From NCBI GenBank assembly GCA_902806295.1, contig CADCWB010000043.1, positions 1-21,920 on the forward strand: a DNA stretch of 21,920 nt. Direction: 5' to 3'. Shown here piece by piece: positions 6,825 through 15,355 of the stretch. This stretch comes from an uncultured Sphingomonas sp. Lineage in GTDB: Bacteria; Pseudomonadota; Alphaproteobacteria; Sphingomonadales; Sphingomonadaceae. Position numbers and translations under genes: made by a program. The notes below the pieces were generated by a model, which saw only the letters and a list, made by a program, of their open reading frames with translations, did no database searches and had not been told where the DNA came from. Every line of letters starts with the position of its first letter. Within the stretch, counting starts at the first letter, position 1.

Positions 6825-8539
6825 ATCAAGCGGGCGGGCATCAGCCCACGCACGATGTTGCCGATCTGAAAGCCCTCGGCGAGGTCTTCGGGCCTGATGT
6901 CCGCCTCAACCGCCCGGCCTTCGTCGATCAGCTTGCCGCGCAGGACGCCGGGCAGCAGACCCCTCGCGAGCGGCGGGGTCAGCAGCCTGCCTTCCCGCTC
7001 CACGAACACGCTGGTGAACGTGCCCTCGGTCACGCACCCCTCGCCATCCACGAACAGCGTCTCATAAGCCCCGCCGTCAATTCTAGCCCGGTCGTAGAAG
7101 CCGCGATCGGTGGTCTTGTAGCGCAGTCGATAATCGTCCGGCGCCACCGGCAACGGTAGCAGGGCGACGGTGACCGGCAGATGATCGGGCGCGGCGATCG
7201 GCTTTACCTCGACCGCCATGGTGCCCGTCGGCGACAGCAGCAGCCGGGCCATGCCCTTGGCCTTGCGGCCGAAGGTGGCGGCCTGCAACTCATTGCGGGC
7301 GCCATGCCGATCGTATTTGAACCCAAGCGCAAGCGCTGCCTCCCTGAGCCGGTCTAGGTGTCGGTCCAGTTCGACGATCCCTTCATGCGGATCGAAGCGC
7401 ATGGTCTCGATGAGATCGACGGGAGGGTTGGCGGCGGTCACGAAAGCTCCCTTGGTGAGGCACTCGGCCCACTCATCGGCGGCTTGGCTGTCCACCACAA
7501 GCCCGGATCCGAGGCCGAGCCGCGCGCGGCCGCGGTCGTGCCCGAGCTCCAGCGTTCGGATCAGTACGTTGAACGAAGCATCTCCGCCCGCGTCGATCCA
7601 CCCCATGGTCCCCGCGTAGGCGCCGCGCGGCTCACCCTCGAGCTGGCGAAGCGCCTTCATCGCGGCGACCTTCGGTGCGCCCGTAACCGAGCCGCAGGGG
7701 AAGATCGTGCGCAGCACATCGACCGCGTCCAGCCCGGGTCGAAGCTTGGCCGTCACCCGGCTGACCATCTGCCGCAGCGTCGGGTAGGTCTCGACCTTGA
7801 ACAGCTCGGGTACCGCCACGCTGCCCGCTTCCGACACGCGCGCAAGGTCGTTGCGTAGCAGGTCGACGATCATCAAATTCTCGGCTCGGCTCTTCTCATC
7901 CCGGCTCAGCGCCTCCACCGGCTCCGACAAGGACGCGGTGCCCTTCATCGGCCGAGCCTCGATCACTCGGTCGCGCAAGGTGAAGAACTGCTCGGGGCTG
8001 AGGGACAGCAGCCATCCTGCCGGATGGCGTACCACCCCGCCCCAGCCGCCACCGCCAGTGCTGCGCAACCGCGCGTACAGTGCCAGCGGATCGCCCGCCA
8101 GTTGCAGGTCGCAGCCGAAGGTCAGGTTGGCCTGGTAGAAGTCGCCCGCGAACAGATGCTCCCGCACCTGCGCTGCGGCGGATAGATACTCGACCTGCCT
8201 TACCCAAGGCACCGGCGGCGATGCCCGCGCCCCCGAGCGGTCGGGGAGCCACTCGGCCGCGACTACCTCTTCGAACCCGTCGAACAGTCCGAACCACAGC
8301 AGCGGGCCGGCACGCTGGCGAGCCGACGAGGCCAACGCGGGGTGAAGCGCATAGCCTGCCTCGTACGCCATGAACCCCGCAGCATGCGCCCCAGCCCCCA
8401 CCGCTTCCTGCAACGCCGCCAGTGCGGGCAGCACCTCGTCCATCTCCAGTGCTTCGATCATCTGGCTTGGCGCACGGTACAGGCGCGACAGCGGAGCGCC
8501 GGGCCGTGCATCGTCGAACAGTAGGAAGGGTTCGCTCAC
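6821..8539 (-). CDS. pabBC: Fused aminodeoxychorismate synthase component I and aminodeoxychorismate lyase (PabB-PabC)
   Basis: A 572-residue bifunctional enzyme that makes 4-aminobenzoate for folate. Residues 1-370 are PabB, converting chorismate to aminodeoxychorismate with ammonia from a PabA subunit encoded elsewhere. The motif RPMKGT (K199) carries the lysine that separates PabB from anthranilate synthase (which has Ala there), and FPCGSVTGAPK sits at 280-290. Residues 371-572 are a PLP fold-IV lyase of PabC type, with the Schiff-base lysine in RYKTTDRG (K475) and EGTFTSVFV (E505) in the phosphate-binding region. The start is GTG 8537-8539; no good Shine-Dalgarno sequence is visible, but the ATG at 8545-8547 is out of frame. 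It is divergent from the M19 dipeptidase gene (44 bases between starts) and convergent with pdeM. Confidence 0.92.
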   Translation of the reverse strand: MSEPFLLFDDARPGAPLSRLYRAPSQMIEALEMDEVLPALAALQEAVGAGAHAAGFMAYEAGYALHPALASSARQRAGPLLWFGLFDGFEEVVAAEWLPDRSGARASPPVPWVRQVEYLSAAAQVREHLFAGDFYQANLTFGCDLQLAGDPLALYARLRSTGGGGWGGVVRHPAGWLLSLSPEQFFTLRDRVIEARPMKGTASLSEPVEALSRDEKSRAENLMIVDLLRNDLARVSEAGSVAVPELFKVETYPTLRQMVSRVTAKLRPGLDAVDVLRTIFPCGSVTGAPKVAAMKALRQLEGEPRGAYAGTMGWIDAGGDASFNVLIRTLELGHDRGRARLGLGSGLVVDSQAADEWAECLTKGAFVTAANPPVDLIETMRFDPHEGIVELDRHLDRLREAALALGFKYDRHGARNELQAATFGRKAKGMARLLLSPTGTMAVEVKPIAAPDHLPVTVALLPLPVAPDDYRLRYKTTDRGFYDRARIDGGAYETLFVDGEGCVTEGTFTSVFVEREGRLLTPPLARGLLPGVLRGKLIDEGRAVEADIRPEDLAEGFQIGNIVRGLMPARLI

Positions 8540-8583
8540 CCGGCCATTTGCCCGCGGCGGTGCCGTTCCGTAAAGGTCGGCTT

Positions 8584-9843
8584 ATGCGTATCTTCCTTGC
8601 CACGGCCATCGCCACAATGCTCGCCGTCCCTGCCGCCGCGCAGCCGATCGATGCCGCCACGAGCAAGCGCATCGATCGCATCCTCAAGCGGACGCCGTTG
8701 ATCGATGGTCACAATGATTTGCCGGGCGAACTGCGCGAGAAGTATGGGAGCAACGTCGACAATCTTGCGTCCGGCACCGACCGGCTACCGCAGCCGATGA
8801 TGACCGACATGGCGCGCCTGCGCGCTGGCCGGCTCGGGGGTCAGTTCTGGTCGGTCTACATCCCGGCTGCGGTGACCGGTCCCGAAGCGATCAAGATGAC
8901 GGCCGAGCAAATCGACATCACTCGGCGGATGATCAATGCTTACCCGAACGACCTCCGGCTGGCGCTCACCGCCGACGAGATCGTGCGCGCTCACCGCAGC
9001 GGCCGGGTTGCTTCGCTGATCGGCATGGAGGGGGCGCATCAGATCGGCGACTCCATGGCGGCGCTCCGCAGCTTTCACGCGCTTGGCGTCCGTTACATGA
9101 CGCTGACCCACAACAAGACCAACAGCGTGGCCGATAGCGGCACCGACGAGCCCAGCCACGACGGCCTCTCGCCGTGGGGCGAGCAGGTCGTTGCCGAGAT
9201 GAACCGGCTGGGCATGCTGGTCGACCTCAGTCATGTGTCCCCCGCCACCGCAACCGACGTGCTGCGGATTGGCCGAGCGCCGGTGATCTTCTCCCATTCG
9301 AACGCCGCTGCCGTGGCCGATCACCCCCGCAACGTGCCGGACGAGGTGCTTCGCCTGCTGCCGGCGAACGGCGGCGTCGTGATGGTGAACTTCTACCCCG
9401 TCTTCCTGTCGCAGCAGGTTCGCCAATGGAACGCCGCGCGGGCGGGCGAGGAGGCCCGGCTCAAGAACCTCTACACCTACTCGGCCGCTCTCGCGGCGGA
9501 CGGCCTGAAGCGATGGGAAACCTCCAACCCACGCCCACGCGTCGGCTTGAGAGCCGTGGCCGATCATATCGAAAATATCGCGCGGGTCGCCGGCCACGAT
9601 CATGTCGGCATCGGCGGAGACCTCGACGGCGTCCCATTCACAGCCGAAGGCCTGGAAGGCGTCGAGGGCTACCCGCGGCTGTTCGCTGAATTGATCCGCC
9701 GCGGCTGGTCGGACTCGAACCTTGCCAAGCTTGCCGGCGGCAACCTCCTGCGAGCGCTGCGCGGCGCCGAAGCGACCGCCCGGTCGATGAAGGACGTAGC
9801 TCCATCGATGGCAGCCCTTGAGCCAGCGACGCCGCAGCCCTAG
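8584..9843 (+). CDS. Secreted membrane-type dipeptidase, family M19
   Basis: A 419-residue zinc dipeptidase of the renal dipeptidase family. It has a signal peptide (MRIFLATAIATMLAVPAAAQ, cleavage after AAAQ), so it acts in the periplasm. All binuclear zinc ligands are present: H43 and D45 in IDGHNDLPG, the bridging E149 in GMEGAHQ, H217 in LSHVS and H238 in FSHSN, followed by GIGGDLDGV. The family hydrolyses L-Xaa-Xaa and often L-Xaa-D-Xaa dipeptides, so peptide uptake or cell-wall peptide recycling are reasonable roles. The start ATG 8584 is supported by AAAGG at 8572-8576, 7 bases upstream, and by the signal peptide beginning there. It is the first gene of an operon with the S9 peptidase (9 bases downstream), a membrane protein and an MBL hydrolase. 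Confidence 0.92.
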   Translation: MRIFLATAIATMLAVPAAAQPIDAATSKRIDRILKRTPLIDGHNDLPGELREKYGSNVDNLASGTDRLPQPMMTDMARLRAGRLGGQFWSVYIPAAVTGPEAIKMTAEQIDITRRMINAYPNDLRLALTADEIVRAHRSGRVASLIGMEGAHQIGDSMAALRSFHALGVRYMTLTHNKTNSVADSGTDEPSHDGLSPWGEQVVAEMNRLGMLVDLSHVSPATATDVLRIGRAPVIFSHSNAAAVADHPRNVPDEVLRLLPANGGVVMVNFYPVFLSQQVRQWNAARAGEEARLKNLYTYSAALAADGLKRWETSNPRPRVGLRAVADHIENIARVAGHDHVGIGGDLDGVPFTAEGLEGVEGYPRLFAELIRRGWSDSNLAKLAGGNLLRALRGAEATARSMKDVAPSMAALEPATPQP

Positions 9844-9852
9844 GCTCCGCCC

Positions 9853-11793
9853 ATGCGCACCACGATCAGTCTGGCGCTCGCCGCCGTCGCCCTGCTCGCC
9901 AACCCAGCCGCCGCTGCCGACGTGCCCAAGCCCGCGGCTCTGAAAGCGGACGGCTTGCCGCCCGTGCCGCAGGAACTCGCCGCCCGCTCGCGGCCTTACA
10001 TGGAATTCCGCAGCGCCGCGTTTCAGGGCTGGAACACGCGCGACCGCTCCATGCTGGTCCGCACCAGATTCGCGAATGTGCCGCAGTTGCACAGTGTCGC
10101 CGGCCCGATGATGGACCGGCGGCAGATCAGCTTCGAAGTCGAGCCGGTCGGCGGCAGCTGGGCGCCGAGCGGCGATGTGCTGGCGGTGTCCAAGGACAAT
10201 GGCGGCGACGAGTTCTTCCAGATCTACACGCTCGCCAATGGTCGCTTGAACCTGCTGAGCGACGGCAAGAGCCGCAACAACATGGGCCCCTGGAGCCATG
10301 ACGGCCGCCTGCTCGGCTACAGCTCCACCCGCCGCAACGGCACCGACACCGATCTTTATGTCGTCGATCCGCGTGACCCCCGCAGCAACCGCATGGTTGC
10401 GGAGGTCAAGGGCGGCGGTTGGGCCATCGCTGACTTCGCTCCGGGCAACGCCCGCGCGGTGGTGACCGAGTACAAGTCGGTCACCAACACAGATCCGTAC
10501 CTGCTCGATCTTGCCAGCGGACGCCTGACGCCGATCGGCAATCACTCCACCGACATCGCCTATGGCGGCATGCAGTTCGCGCCCGATGGTACTCTATGGG
10601 CCACAGCCGACGAGGGATCGGACGTCCAGCGGCTCGGCATTCTCGATCCGGCGAGCGGCCGCTTCAACCCCGTCAGTCCGGCGGGCCGCTGGGACGTCGA
10701 CGAGTTCGACATCTCCCATGACGGGCGCACCATTGCCTTCATGACCAACGAGGCCGGCATTAGCCGGCTCTACCTGATGGACACCCGCAACCGGCGCATT
10801 CGTCCGGTCGCCTCCCTGCCGATCGGCGTTGCCGGCGGCCTGGAGTTTTCGCCTTGGGGGACGCTTGGCTTCACGCTCAACTCGGCTCGCAGCACGGCGG
10901 ATGCCTATGCACTCGACCCCGCGACCGGCAAGCTCACTCGCTGGACGCAAAGCGAGACGGGGGGCGTGGATCTCAGCGGCAATCGCGACCCTGAACTGAT
11001 CGAGGTCAAGAGCTTCGACGGGGAGCCGGTCTCCGGCTTCCTCTACCGTCCCGACCCACGCCGCTTTCCGGGCAAACGCCCGGTCATCATTGACATTCAC
11101 GGCGGACCCGAAGGTCAGGAGCGTCCCGGCTTCCAAGGGCGCGACAACTACCTGATCAACGAACTCGGCATTGCCATCTTCCTGCCCAACGTCCGCGGTT
11201 CGACCGGCTTCGGCAAGCGCTTCGTCAGTCTCGACAACGGCTCGACCAAGCGCGAGGATTCGGTCAAGGACATTGGCGCCTTTCTGGAGCGCCTGAAGGC
11301 CGATCCGGCGCTCGATGTTGGCCGCATGGCAGTGACCGGTGGCTCCTACGGCGGCTACATGTGCTACGCCTCGGCCATCCGTTACGCCGAGACCTTTCGC
11401 GGGGCGCTGTGCAACGTCGCCATCTCTAACTTCGTCACGTTCCTGGAGAATACGCAGAGCTACCGCCGCGACCTGCGCCGGGTCGAATATGGCGACGAGC
11501 GCGACCCTGCTCAGCGGGCCAAGCTGGAGGAGATCTCGCCGCTACGCCGCATCAGTGAGATCAAGGCTCCGCTGTTCGTCGTCCAAGGAGCCAACGACCC
11601 ACGCGTGCCGAAGACCGAGGCCGACCAGATCGTCGCCGCCGTTCGCGCCCGGGGAACCCCAGCCTGGTACCTTCTGGCCGACAATGAAGGCCACGGCTTC
11701 GCCAAGAAGGAGAACCAGGATTATCTGTTCTGGTCGACCCTCCAGTTCTGGCAGAACAACCTGCTCGGCGCTTCGCGAACGGCCGCCAGATGA
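9853..11793 (+). CDS. Secreted S9-family prolyl oligopeptidase-type serine peptidase
   Basis: A 646-residue serine peptidase with a signal peptide (MRTTISLALAAVALLANPAAAA). An N-terminal beta-propeller region at about 45-380 shows WD40-like repeats such as GGSWAPSGD and MGPWSHDGR. An alpha/beta-hydrolase domain occupies about 390-640. The triad is S498 in TGGSYGGYM, D582 in GANDPRVP and H614 in NEGHGFAKK. The family cleaves short peptides, either after proline or as acylaminoacyl/dipeptidyl peptidases; which one cannot be told from sequence. It follows the M19 dipeptidase by 9 bases, which suggests the two act one after the other in periplasmic peptide breakdown. Its TGA stop overlaps the ATG of the next gene as ATGA, a sign of translational coupling. 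Confidence 0.9.
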   Translation: MRTTISLALAAVALLANPAAAADVPKPAALKADGLPPVPQELAARSRPYMEFRSAAFQGWNTRDRSMLVRTRFANVPQLHSVAGPMMDRRQISFEVEPVGGSWAPSGDVLAVSKDNGGDEFFQIYTLANGRLNLLSDGKSRNNMGPWSHDGRLLGYSSTRRNGTDTDLYVVDPRDPRSNRMVAEVKGGGWAIADFAPGNARAVVTEYKSVTNTDPYLLDLASGRLTPIGNHSTDIAYGGMQFAPDGTLWATADEGSDVQRLGILDPASGRFNPVSPAGRWDVDEFDISHDGRTIAFMTNEAGISRLYLMDTRNRRIRPVASLPIGVAGGLEFSPWGTLGFTLNSARSTADAYALDPATGKLTRWTQSETGGVDLSGNRDPELIEVKSFDGEPVSGFLYRPDPRRFPGKRPVIIDIHGGPEGQERPGFQGRDNYLINELGIAIFLPNVRGSTGFGKRFVSLDNGSTKREDSVKDIGAFLERLKADPALDVGRMAVTGGSYGGYMCYASAIRYAETFRGALCNVAISNFVTFLENTQSYRRDLRRVEYGDERDPAQRAKLEEISPLRRISEIKAPLFVVQGANDPRVPKTEADQIVAAVRARGTPAWYLLADNEGHGFAKKENQDYLFWSTLQFWQNNLLGASRTAAR

Positions 11794-12299
11794 GCCGCGC
11801 TCTCCGCCTGCTCGGCGAACATTGGTACCCGCCCCTTTTCGGTGTGATGGTCGCGGCCGTGTGGCTGCTGGCCCGCACCTCTGCCTTCATGCAGCCGGGG
11901 GGCGAGTCGGCCTTGCTGGCCGACCTGTGTCTGACCGCACCGGCCCTCTACGTTCTTTGCTATGGGCGAAGGCAGCCGCTGCGGGCCACGCTGATCCGCG
12001 CCTTGGCGATCGCCTGCGCGGGAGTCTGGCTAGCGAGCTGGCTGATCCCAGCGGCCGAGCAACGGCTGCTGCCGCAACTTGCCCCGCTCCGTTGGGCCGG
12101 CCTGGCGGTCGTTATCCTCTTCGAGATCCGCTTGGTGGTCGCGGCCACTCGAATAGCCTTCAGCGGCAAGGCAACACCTAGGCAAGTCATGGAGGCAAGC
12201 GATGCTCCCGAATGGGTTGCCCGCCTGATGCTGCTTGAAGCGCGCTTCTGGCGCGGGCTCTGGCGGGTGCTTCGTGGTCGCGGCAAGGGCAGGCAATGA
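11790..12299 (+). CDS. Four-helix inner-membrane protein, unknown function
   Basis: A 169-residue integral membrane protein with hydrophobic segments at about 13-31, 44-58, 66-86 and 99-123. A basic, tryptophan-rich C-terminal tail follows (ARFWRGLWRVLRGRGKGR), probably cytoplasmic. I do not recognise a domain. Both ends are coupled: ATG overlaps the S9 peptidase stop as ATGA, and its own TGA overlaps the ATG of the MBL gene in the same way. Tight packing in the peptidase operon suggests shared expression, but nothing in the sequence shows transport or enzymatic function. Confidence 0.72.
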   Translation: MSRALRLLGEHWYPPLFGVMVAAVWLLARTSAFMQPGGESALLADLCLTAPALYVLCYGRRQPLRATLIRALAIACAGVWLASWLIPAAEQRLLPQLAPLRWAGLAVVILFEIRLVVAATRIAFSGKATPRQVMEASDAPEWVARLMLLEARFWRGLWRVLRGRGKGRQ

Positions 12300-12964
12300 C
12301 CGAACCGCAACCGCCACTTCGCGCGGCGATCATCCCGGTGACGCCGCTGCAACAGAACTGCTCGCTGATCTGGTGCACGGCAACCAACCGCGGCGCGTTC
12401 GTCGATCCCGGTGGGGATCTGCCGAAGTTGCGAGCCGCCGTGCAGCAGACCGGCGTAGCGATCGAGAAAATCATCCTCACCCATGGCCACATCGATCACT
12501 GCGGCCAGGCCGGGATGCTGGCGACGGAGCTTGGCGTGCCGATCGAGGGTCCGCACGAAGCGGACCGCTACTGGATTGCCAAGCTGGAGGAGGACGGCAA
12601 GCAATATGGCATCGAGGCCAAGAGCTTCGAGCCCGATCGCTGGCTCGATCAGGGTGATGAGGTCACGGTCGGCGACCTCACTCTGGCCGTTCACCATACG
12701 CCTGGCCACACACCCGGCCACATCGTCTTCCACCATGCTCCGTCGCAGCTAGCTCTGGTTGGCGATGTCCTGTTTGCCGGCTCGATCGGCCGGACGGACT
12801 TTCCATTGAGCGATCATCAGGCCTTGCTGGACTCGGTCAAGCGGCGGCTGTGGCCGATGGGCGACGAGACGGTGTTCATTCCCGGCCACGGCCCTGCCTC
12901 GACCTTCGCCCGGGAGCGGGCGTCCAATCCATTCGTCGGCGACCGCGCGCTGGCCGCGGCCTGA
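12296..12964 (+). CDS. MBL-fold metallohydrolase, glyoxalase II-like (YcbL type)
   Basis: A 222-residue cytoplasmic hydrolase of the metallo-beta-lactamase superfamily. The metal site is THGHIDH (H63, H65, D67, H68); GHTPGH, GDVLFAGSIGRTD and FIPGHGP supply the remaining ligands. The short length and lack of the long C-terminal substrate domain put it with YcbL-like type II glyoxalases rather than classic GloB. A thioester such as S-lactoylglutathione is a plausible substrate, but other small thioesters are possible. The start ATG 12296 has AAGG at 12285-12288 and overlaps the upstream stop as ATGA. It is the last gene of the peptidase operon; rpmF has its own putative promoter right after. 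Confidence 0.85.
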   Translation: MTEPQPPLRAAIIPVTPLQQNCSLIWCTATNRGAFVDPGGDLPKLRAAVQQTGVAIEKIILTHGHIDHCGQAGMLATELGVPIEGPHEADRYWIAKLEEDGKQYGIEAKSFEPDRWLDQGDEVTVGDLTLAVHHTPGHTPGHIVFHHAPSQLALVGDVLFAGSIGRTDFPLSDHQALLDSVKRRLWPMGDETVFIPGHGPASTFARERASNPFVGDRALAAA

Positions 12965-12970
12965 TGCGGG

Positions 12971-12998
12971 TTGCTTCCTGACAGCAGATCGCTATAGG
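12971..12998 (+). promoter_or_regulatory. Putative promoter of the rpmF-plsX-fabH operon
   Basis: TTGCTT at 12971-12976 and TATAGG at 12993-12998 are spaced by 16 bases, a reasonable sigma-70-type match in this GC-rich DNA. Transcription would begin near 13005, just before the inverted repeat that starts at 13010. It starts 7 bases after the stop codon of the MBL gene. Prediction only, from consensus. Confidence 0.5.
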
Positions 12999-13009
12999 CG
13001 GGCCCGTTC

Positions 13010-13075
13010 GCGACGATCCTTCGCCGCCGCGGGTTCGCCCGTCGAGCCAAGGCGATGGTCGTCGCTTTATCTTTT
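13010..13075 (+). promoter_or_regulatory. Strongly folded leader RNA upstream of rpmF
   Basis: GCGACGA (13010-13016) pairs perfectly with TCGTCGC (13059-13065). The stem goes on, after a bulged T, with CC/GG, a T-T mismatch and TCGCC/GGCGA (13021-13025 with 13051-13055), giving 14 base pairs. The apical loop holds a second perfect hairpin, CGGG-TTCG-CCCG at 13030-13041, with the very stable UUCG tetraloop. The structure is followed by TTTATCTTTT (13066-13075). It would form at the very 5' end of the rpmF transcript, 26 bases before the start codon. It looks like an attenuator, a ribosomal-protein autoregulatory leader or a stabilising 5' structure; which one is unknown. Confidence 0.5.
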
Positions 13076-13101
13076 GAACCAACACGAGAACAGGTGCCGC
13101 A

Positions 13102-13281
13102 ATGGCCGTCCCCAAGAGAAAAACCTCGCCCTCGAAGCGCAACATGCGCCGCAGCCACCATGCGCTGAGCCCAGTGAACTTCCAGGAATGCGCCAATTGC
13201 GGTGAATTGAAGCAGCCACACAACCTGTGCATCGCTTGCGGCCATTATAACGGCCGCGAGATCGTCTCGACCGAGGCCTGA
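13102..13281 (+). CDS. rpmF: 50S ribosomal protein L32 (bL32)
   Basis: A 59-residue ribosomal protein with the typical start MAVPKRKTSPSKRNMRRSHH. It has a zinc ribbon of two CxxC pairs, C30/C33 in CANC and C43/C46 in CIAC, so it is the zinc-binding form and not the Cys-free paralogue made in zinc shortage. The start ATG 13102 has AGGTG at 13092-13096. It opens the widespread rpmF-plsX-fabH cluster, which links ribosome synthesis to membrane lipid synthesis. Upstream lies a folded leader and a putative promoter. plsX begins 14 bases after its stop. Confidence 0.97.
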   Translation: MAVPKRKTSPSKRNMRRSHHALSPVNFQECANCGELKQPHNLCIACGHYNGREIVSTEA

Positions 13282-13295
13282 GCGGCTTTCAGTCC

Positions 13296-14375
13296 GTGAC
13301 CCGCGACCCGGATAGCGCCGGCAACATCGGGGCGCCGCGGATCGCGATCGACGCCATGGGAGGTGACTCCGGTCCGGCCGCGATGCTGGGCGGGGTGGCG
13401 CGCGCCCTCAAGGCCGACCGCTCGCTGCGCTTTCTGGTGGTTGGAGACGAGGCCCGCACCCGCCCCGAGTATGACCGGCTTGCGCTGCCGGCTGGCTCCG
13501 TCGACCTGCTCCACGCTCCCGATGCGATCGAAGGTGCGGAGAAGCCAAGCGCGGCGCTACGCCGCGCTCGGACCACCTCCATGGGCATGGCGATCCATGC
13601 GGTGAAGTCCGGCCAGGCGGATGCCGCCCTGTCTGCCGGCAACACTGGTGCGCTGATGGCCATTGCCAAGCTTGCACTGCGAACCATGCCGGGCATCGAC
13701 CGGCCGGCATTGGCCGCCCTGTTGCCGACCCTTGGCGAGCACGACCTCATCATGCTCGACCTCGGCGCCAACACCGAATGCGACGCGCAGAACCTCGTTC
13801 AGTTCGCCGTCATGGGCGCGGCCTATGCCCGTGCGGTGGTCGGCATGAAGAAACCCCGCGTGCGCTTACTCAACATCGGCACGGAGGAGCTGAAGGGCAC
13901 CGACGAGCTGAAGGAAGCGGCCGCCCTGCTGCGGGAAGCGAGTTATCTGCCGCTGCAGTTCGACGGCTTCACCGAGGGGGACCAGCTGTCGCGCGGCAAG
14001 ACCGATGTGGTGGTGACCGACGGCTTCTCCGGCAACATCGCCCTCAAGACCGCGGAGGGCACCGCCCGCTTTGTCACCGACCTGCTCAAGCGGGCGTTCA
14101 CCTCTTCGCTCCGCTCCAAGGCGGGCTTCGCGCTGAGCCGTCCGGCGCTGCACATGCTGAAGGTCCATCTCGATCCCAACAATCACAACGGCGCGGTTTT
14201 CCTTGGGCTCAACGGGCTGGTCGTGAAGAGCCACGGCAGCGCCACGGCCAAGGGGGTTGCCAACGCAATCCGCGTTGCCGCCTCAATGGTTCGCAACGAC
14301 ATCACTCGCGGCATCTCCCACGACCTCGACAAGTTTCAGGCGCACGCGTTTGCGGCGAGCGAGGCGGCCAAGTGA
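13296..14375 (+). CDS. plsX: Phosphate acyltransferase PlsX
   Basis: A 359-residue enzyme that turns acyl-ACP and phosphate into acyl-phosphate, the donor for PlsY in glycerol-3-phosphate acylation, at the inner face of the membrane. Family motifs include RIAIDAMGGDSGP at about 15-27, SAGNTGALMAIA near 114, LDLGANTECDAQN near 153 and DGFSGNIALKTAEG near 245. The length is normal. The start is GTG 13296; the N-terminal dozen residues before RIAIDAMGG vary in the family. The stop TGA overlaps the GTG start of fabH as GTGA, so both are probably translated together. Confidence 0.95.
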   Translation: MTRDPDSAGNIGAPRIAIDAMGGDSGPAAMLGGVARALKADRSLRFLVVGDEARTRPEYDRLALPAGSVDLLHAPDAIEGAEKPSAALRRARTTSMGMAIHAVKSGQADAALSAGNTGALMAIAKLALRTMPGIDRPALAALLPTLGEHDLIMLDLGANTECDAQNLVQFAVMGAAYARAVVGMKKPRVRLLNIGTEELKGTDELKEAAALLREASYLPLQFDGFTEGDQLSRGKTDVVVTDGFSGNIALKTAEGTARFVTDLLKRAFTSSLRSKAGFALSRPALHMLKVHLDPNNHNGAVFLGLNGLVVKSHGSATAKGVANAIRVAASMVRNDITRGISHDLDKFQAHAFAASEAAK

Positions 14376-15334
14376 CTCGCCGGGCCGTGATCCAGGGGGT
14401 CGGGTCGGCCCTGCCACAACGCCGCGTCGACAATGCCGAACTTGCGGTTCAGGTCGACACTTCCGACGAGTGGATTGTCGAGCGCACCGGTATCCGGACC
14501 CGCTATATCGCGGGCGAGGGTGAAACCACCGCCACGCTTGCGGCTGAGGCCTGTCGCCGGGCATTGGCGGAAGCAGGCATGGAGCCGGGCGAGATCGACC
14601 TTATCGTGCTGGCGACTGCCACGCCCGACCAGACCTTTCCGTCGTCAGCCACCAAGGTCCAGGCGATGCTCGGCATCGCCGACTGCATCGCGTTCGACGT
14701 CCATGCCGTCTGCACCGGCTTTCTCTATGCCTTGTCCGTTGCCGACGCGATGATCCGCGCCGGCAACGCCTCCTCCGCGCTAGTGATCGGCGCGGAGACG
14801 TTCAGCCGCATTCTCGACTGGGAGGACCGCGGCACCTGCGTCCTGTTTGGGGACGGCGCCGGAGCGGTCGTCCTCAAGGCCGAAGAAGGCGGGACGCGCG
14901 GCATTCTCGCGACTCGCCTCCACGCCGATGGGCGGCATGGTGACATGCTTTATGTGGATGGCGGACCCTCGACCACCGGCACCGTGGGCAAGCTGCGCAT
15001 GAAAGGCCGCGAGGTCTTCCGTCATGCGGTGGTCAACCTCGCCGACGTGCTGAACGAAGTGTTGGAGGTCGCTGGCCTGACCAGTGACCAAGTCGATTGG
15101 GTTGTTCCGCATCAGGCCAATGCCCGAATTATCGATGCCACCGCCCGCAAGCTGGGGCTCAGCCCCGAGCGGGTGGTCCTGACGGTCGATCGTCATGCCA
15201 ATACTTCAGCGGCCTCCGTTCCGTTGGCGCTGGACGTGGCCGTCAAGGACGGGCGCATCAAACAGGGTGATTGTGTCGTCTTGGAAGCGATGGGCGGTGG
15301 CTTTACTTGGGGCGCTGCCGCTTTGCGCTTTTGA
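14372..15334 (+). CDS. fabH: 3-oxoacyl-ACP synthase III (FabH)
   Basis: A 320-residue ketoacyl synthase that starts fatty acid synthesis by condensing acetyl-CoA (or another short acyl-CoA) with malonyl-ACP. The catalytic triad is complete: C114 in HAVCTGF, H247 in VPHQANARI and N277 in RHANTSAAS. The glycine-rich GGGFTWGAA near the end is also typical. The start is GTG 14372, overlapping the plsX stop; GAGG at 14361-14364 inside plsX serves as its Shine-Dalgarno. Substrate chain-length preference is not visible. The ihfA gene follows after a 100-base gap with its own regulatory signs. Confidence 0.96.
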   Translation: MTRRAVIQGVGSALPQRRVDNAELAVQVDTSDEWIVERTGIRTRYIAGEGETTATLAAEACRRALAEAGMEPGEIDLIVLATATPDQTFPSSATKVQAMLGIADCIAFDVHAVCTGFLYALSVADAMIRAGNASSALVIGAETFSRILDWEDRGTCVLFGDGAGAVVLKAEEGGTRGILATRLHADGRHGDMLYVDGGPSTTGTVGKLRMKGREVFRHAVVNLADVLNEVLEVAGLTSDQVDWVVPHQANARIIDATARKLGLSPERVVLTVDRHANTSAASVPLALDVAVKDGRIKQGDCVVLEAMGGGFTWGAAALRF

Positions 15335-15355
15335 TATTACTGAGGAAATGTGCTT

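Noticed and set aside
8785..10545. Minus-strand open frame of 586 codons across the M19 and S9 genes
   Set aside because: It spans the boundary of two well-recognised plus-strand genes and has low-complexity Arg/Gly/Ala/Val composition typical of antisense reading.
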